Origin: Rhodocyclaceae bacterium UBA1310
GTDB taxonomy: Bacteria > Pseudomonadota > Gammaproteobacteria > Burkholderiales > Rhodocyclaceae
Reading direction: 5' to 3'
NCBI GenBank assembly: GCA_002307175.1
Contig: DBTS01000097.1
Location: forward strand, 54,136-79,012
Length of the DNA stretch: 24,877 nt
Made by a program: the position numbers and the translations under genes. Below, one piece after another: positions 23,496 through 24,877 of this stretch (position 1 is the first letter of the stretch; each line of letters starts with the position of its first letter). The notes under the pieces were generated by a model that saw only the letters and a list, made by a program, of their open reading frames with translations, was not told where the DNA came from and made no database searches.

Positions 23496-23530
23496 AATAT
23501 ATTGACAGATATAATGTTTGTCAATATAAT
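23496..23530. promoter_or_regulatory. Symmetric operator with two divergent promoters
   Basis: The palindrome TATATTGACA (23498-23507), 11-base centre, TGTCAATATA (23519-23528) is perfect. On the plus strand it gives TTGACA (23502-23507), 17 bases, TATAAT (23525-23530), a full consensus promoter for the regulator operon. On the minus strand it gives TTGACA (23524-23519), 17 bases, TATATT (23501-23496) toward the flavoprotein gene. A repressor bound to the palindrome would cover both -35 boxes. Confidence 0.85.
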
Positions 23531-23563
23531 ATTTATTAGTATTTTGTTTCATAGGCGCTACGA

Positions 23564-23896
23564 ATGACCAACACTGCCCACCCTGCCCTGGATATCAGCC
23601 TGATGCGTGCTGCCGCACGCAGGGCAACCTCCGTGCTGGCCTCTCTCGCCAATGAGAACCGCCTGCTGCTGCTCTGCCAGTTGAGTCTGGGCGAGAAATC
23701 GGTGGGGGAACTGGAAGAGGCGCTGGATATCCACCAACCTACCCTCTCGCAGCAGCTTGGCGTATTGCGCGAAGAAGGGCTGGTTGCCACCCGGCGCGAG
23801 GGCAAGCGGATCTACTATTCAGTCGCCGATCCTCAGGTTCTCACGCTGCTCGGCACGCTGTATGCGCTGTATTGCCCCAAGGATCAGACAGACTGA
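23564..23896 (+). CDS. ArsR-family persulfide-type repressor (BigR/SqrR-like)
   Basis: A 110-residue winged-helix protein. Order: helix LASLANENRLLLLCQLSLGE, recognition helix HQPTLSQQLGVLREEGL and wing RREGKRIYYSV. Cysteines at positions 38 (LLCQL) and 104 (LYCPK) match the two cysteines of BigR/SqrR/YgaV proteins, which form a tetrasulfide or disulfide with reactive sulfur and leave DNA. It lacks the metal-binding CVC motif of ArsR. Its upstream gap holds a perfect palindrome over divergent promoters, the likely target. It is followed by two transporter genes. The start at 23564 has a weak ribosome site. Control of both its own operon and the flavoprotein gene is inferred. Confidence 0.9.
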   Translation: MTNTAHPALDISLMRAAARRATSVLASLANENRLLLLCQLSLGEKSVGELEEALDIHQPTLSQQLGVLREEGLVATRREGKRIYYSVADPQVLTLLGTLYALYCPKDQTD

Positions 23897-23947
23897 CAAA
23901 TGCCAACCCGCTTATTCCAGCCCAGCACCTGCGGAAGGATGGACATC

Positions 23948-24379
23948 ATGACAATCGACTTTAATCAATTCACCCCCTGGCATTCACTGCTTGGTGGCAT
24001 GCTCATCGGACTCAGTGCCGCACTCACCATCCACGGCCTGGGGCGCATTGCCGGCATCAGTGGGATTCTCGGCGGCCTGCTCAAGCCAGTCGCCAGCCCC
24101 GGCTTTGGCTGGCGCCTCGCCTTCATTGCCGGGCTGGTCGCAGCACCACTGGCCTATGGCGTGTTCTCCGCCCTGCCGCAAGCCAGAATCGAAGCCGGCT
24201 GGGCGGCACTGATCCTCGCCGGTCTGCTCGTGGGCTTTGGCTCGCGGCTTGGCTCGGGCTGCACCAGCGGCCACGGCGTGTGCGGCCTCTCCCGTCTGTC
24301 ACTGCGTTCTCTGGTCGCCACTCTCACCTTCATGGCTTCCGGTTTCCTCACGACCTTCGTGATGCAGCATCTGCTCTAG
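23948..24379 (+). CDS. YeeE/YedE-type sulfur transporter, first half (PmpA-like)
   Basis: A 143-residue membrane protein with about four helices. It carries the family signature GSGCTSGHGVCGLSRLS near the C-terminus; the conserved Cys in this motif takes part in sulfur relay in thiosulfate importers such as TsuA. The start at 23948 (MTIDFNQF) is chosen because GGAAGG lies upstream; an ATG at 23939 is too close. It lies 51 bases after the regulator and 10 bases before the second half-gene. Known: half-size pairs (PmpA/PmpB) replace the single YeeE protein. Transport of thiosulfate or another sulfane-sulfur compound is likely, and the direction is unsettled. Confidence 0.9.
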   Translation: MTIDFNQFTPWHSLLGGMLIGLSAALTIHGLGRIAGISGILGGLLKPVASPGFGWRLAFIAGLVAAPLAYGVFSALPQARIEAGWAALILAGLLVGFGSRLGSGCTSGHGVCGLSRLSLRSLVATLTFMASGFLTTFVMQHLL

Positions 24380-24389
24380 GAGACCCCAC

Positions 24390-24815
24390 ATGAACCTGCT
24401 GTTTTCTTTTGCCATCGGGCTGCTGTTCGGCATCGGCCTGATCATCTCCGGCATGGCCAACCCAGCCAAGGTCATCGGCTTTCTCGATCTCGCCGGCTTG
24501 TGGAATCCTTCGCTGGTCTTCGTGATGGGTGGAGCAATTGCCGTCGGAGTGGTCGGCTTCCGCCTGGTACGCCACAAATCCAGAGCATGGTTTGGAGACG
24601 CCATCCAGCTTCCCACGGTGCACCACATTGATACACATCTGGTTCTCGGAGCCGCCCTCTTCGGCGTCGGCTGGGGCATTGCCGGCATTTGTCCAGGGCC
24701 AGCCCTCGTGCTGCTTGGTACAGGCGCCGGCAAAGGCATTGTCTTCGTGCTCGCCATGCTCGTCGGCATGCTCGCGTTCGAACTCTGGGAGCGGATCAGC
24801 AAACGCCCGCACTGA
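24390..24815 (+). CDS. YeeE/YedE-type sulfur transporter, second half (DUF6691, PmpB-like)
   Basis: A 141-residue membrane protein with about four helices. It starts MNLLFSFAIGLLFGIGLIIS and has the conserved GMANPAKVIGFLD and GWGIAGICPGPALV segments; the Cys in GICPGP corresponds to a relay cysteine of the full-length family. Ribosome site AGGAG precedes the ATG. Only 10 bases separate it from the first half-gene, consistent with a two-subunit transporter made in equal amounts. It ends the regulator operon; a dispersed repeat begins 12 bases past its stop. Confidence 0.9.
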   Translation: MNLLFSFAIGLLFGIGLIISGMANPAKVIGFLDLAGLWNPSLVFVMGGAIAVGVVGFRLVRHKSRAWFGDAIQLPTVHHIDTHLVLGAALFGVGWGIAGICPGPALVLLGTGAGKGIVFVLAMLVGMLAFELWERISKRPH

Positions 24816-24826
24816 TCGCCAAGAAT

Positions 24827-24852
24827 CTGTTCATGATCTATAGCGTAATGCC
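24827..24852. repeat. Dispersed repeat (copy 3)
   Basis: Twenty-six bases (CTGTTCATGATCTATAGCG then TAATGCC) matching 1668-1693 at 23 positions. It directly follows the transporter operon and runs into the window edge; the text beyond 24852 differs from the other copies. Confidence 0.6.
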
Positions 24853-24877
24853 CTAAGAGGGTGTTTCCTAATTAATT

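Overview
The window looks like chromosomal DNA of a moderately GC-rich proteobacterium, most likely a betaproteobacterium. The clues are a DUF2835 protein, a TfoX N-domain protein, YeeE/YedE sulfur transporters under a BigR/SqrR-like ArsR repressor, GT9-type glycosyltransferases and an IS4-family (ISPepr1-like, DUF4372) insertion sequence. It is an accessory-rich region with no rRNA, no convincing tRNA and no CRISPR array. Most genes encode small secreted, membrane or cytoplasmic proteins of unknown function.

Layout. (1) 1-947 is the 3' end of a hybrid histidine kinase (ATPase end, receiver, HPt), followed by a gene-free stretch with two copies of a dispersed repeat; a third copy lies at the right end of the window. 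(2) 1839-4658 holds three related exported proteins (family A). The first is broken by a single amber codon, and a TfoX-like gene sits between the second and third. (3) 8085-4710 is a minus-strand series: an LRR-like protein, a very acidic protein, a SUKH (SMI1/KNR4) protein, a membrane protein and an unknown protein. It resembles an orphan immunity array. (4) 8461-8679 is a DUF2835 gene, followed by an IS4-family element at 8906-10211 with 10-bp perfect ends and an 8-bp direct repeat. (5) 10345-11001 is an unknown gene. (6) 11500-13173 holds two GT9-like glycosyltransferase genes. (7) 14982-13278 holds three small four-helix membrane proteins (family C). (8) 15687-16268 is an NlpC/P60 hydrolase preceded by a near-consensus sigma-54 promoter and an NtrC-like site. 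(9) 18251-16331 holds three related exported proteins with four conserved cysteines (family B). (10) An ankyrin-repeat gene (19236-18808) diverges from a large phospholipase D-like protein (19774-21468). (11) 23440-24815 is a sulfur/persulfide module: a CoA-disulfide-reductase/rhodanese fusion diverges from an ArsR-type regulator and two half-YeeE/YedE transporter genes, across a symmetric operator/promoter.

The best-understood functional unit is the sulfur module. The regulator has the two cysteines expected of a persulfide sensor, and a palindrome that carries both divergent promoters offers an obvious way to repress both sides at once. The most unusual feature is that three unrelated families of small envelope proteins each occur as a local set of three within 17 kb. 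The most useful regulatory find is the sigma-54/NtrC-like control region ahead of the NlpC/P60 gene. No single previously undescribed system can be proven from sequence alone; the two exported cysteine-containing families and the immunity-like array are the best candidates for new biology.
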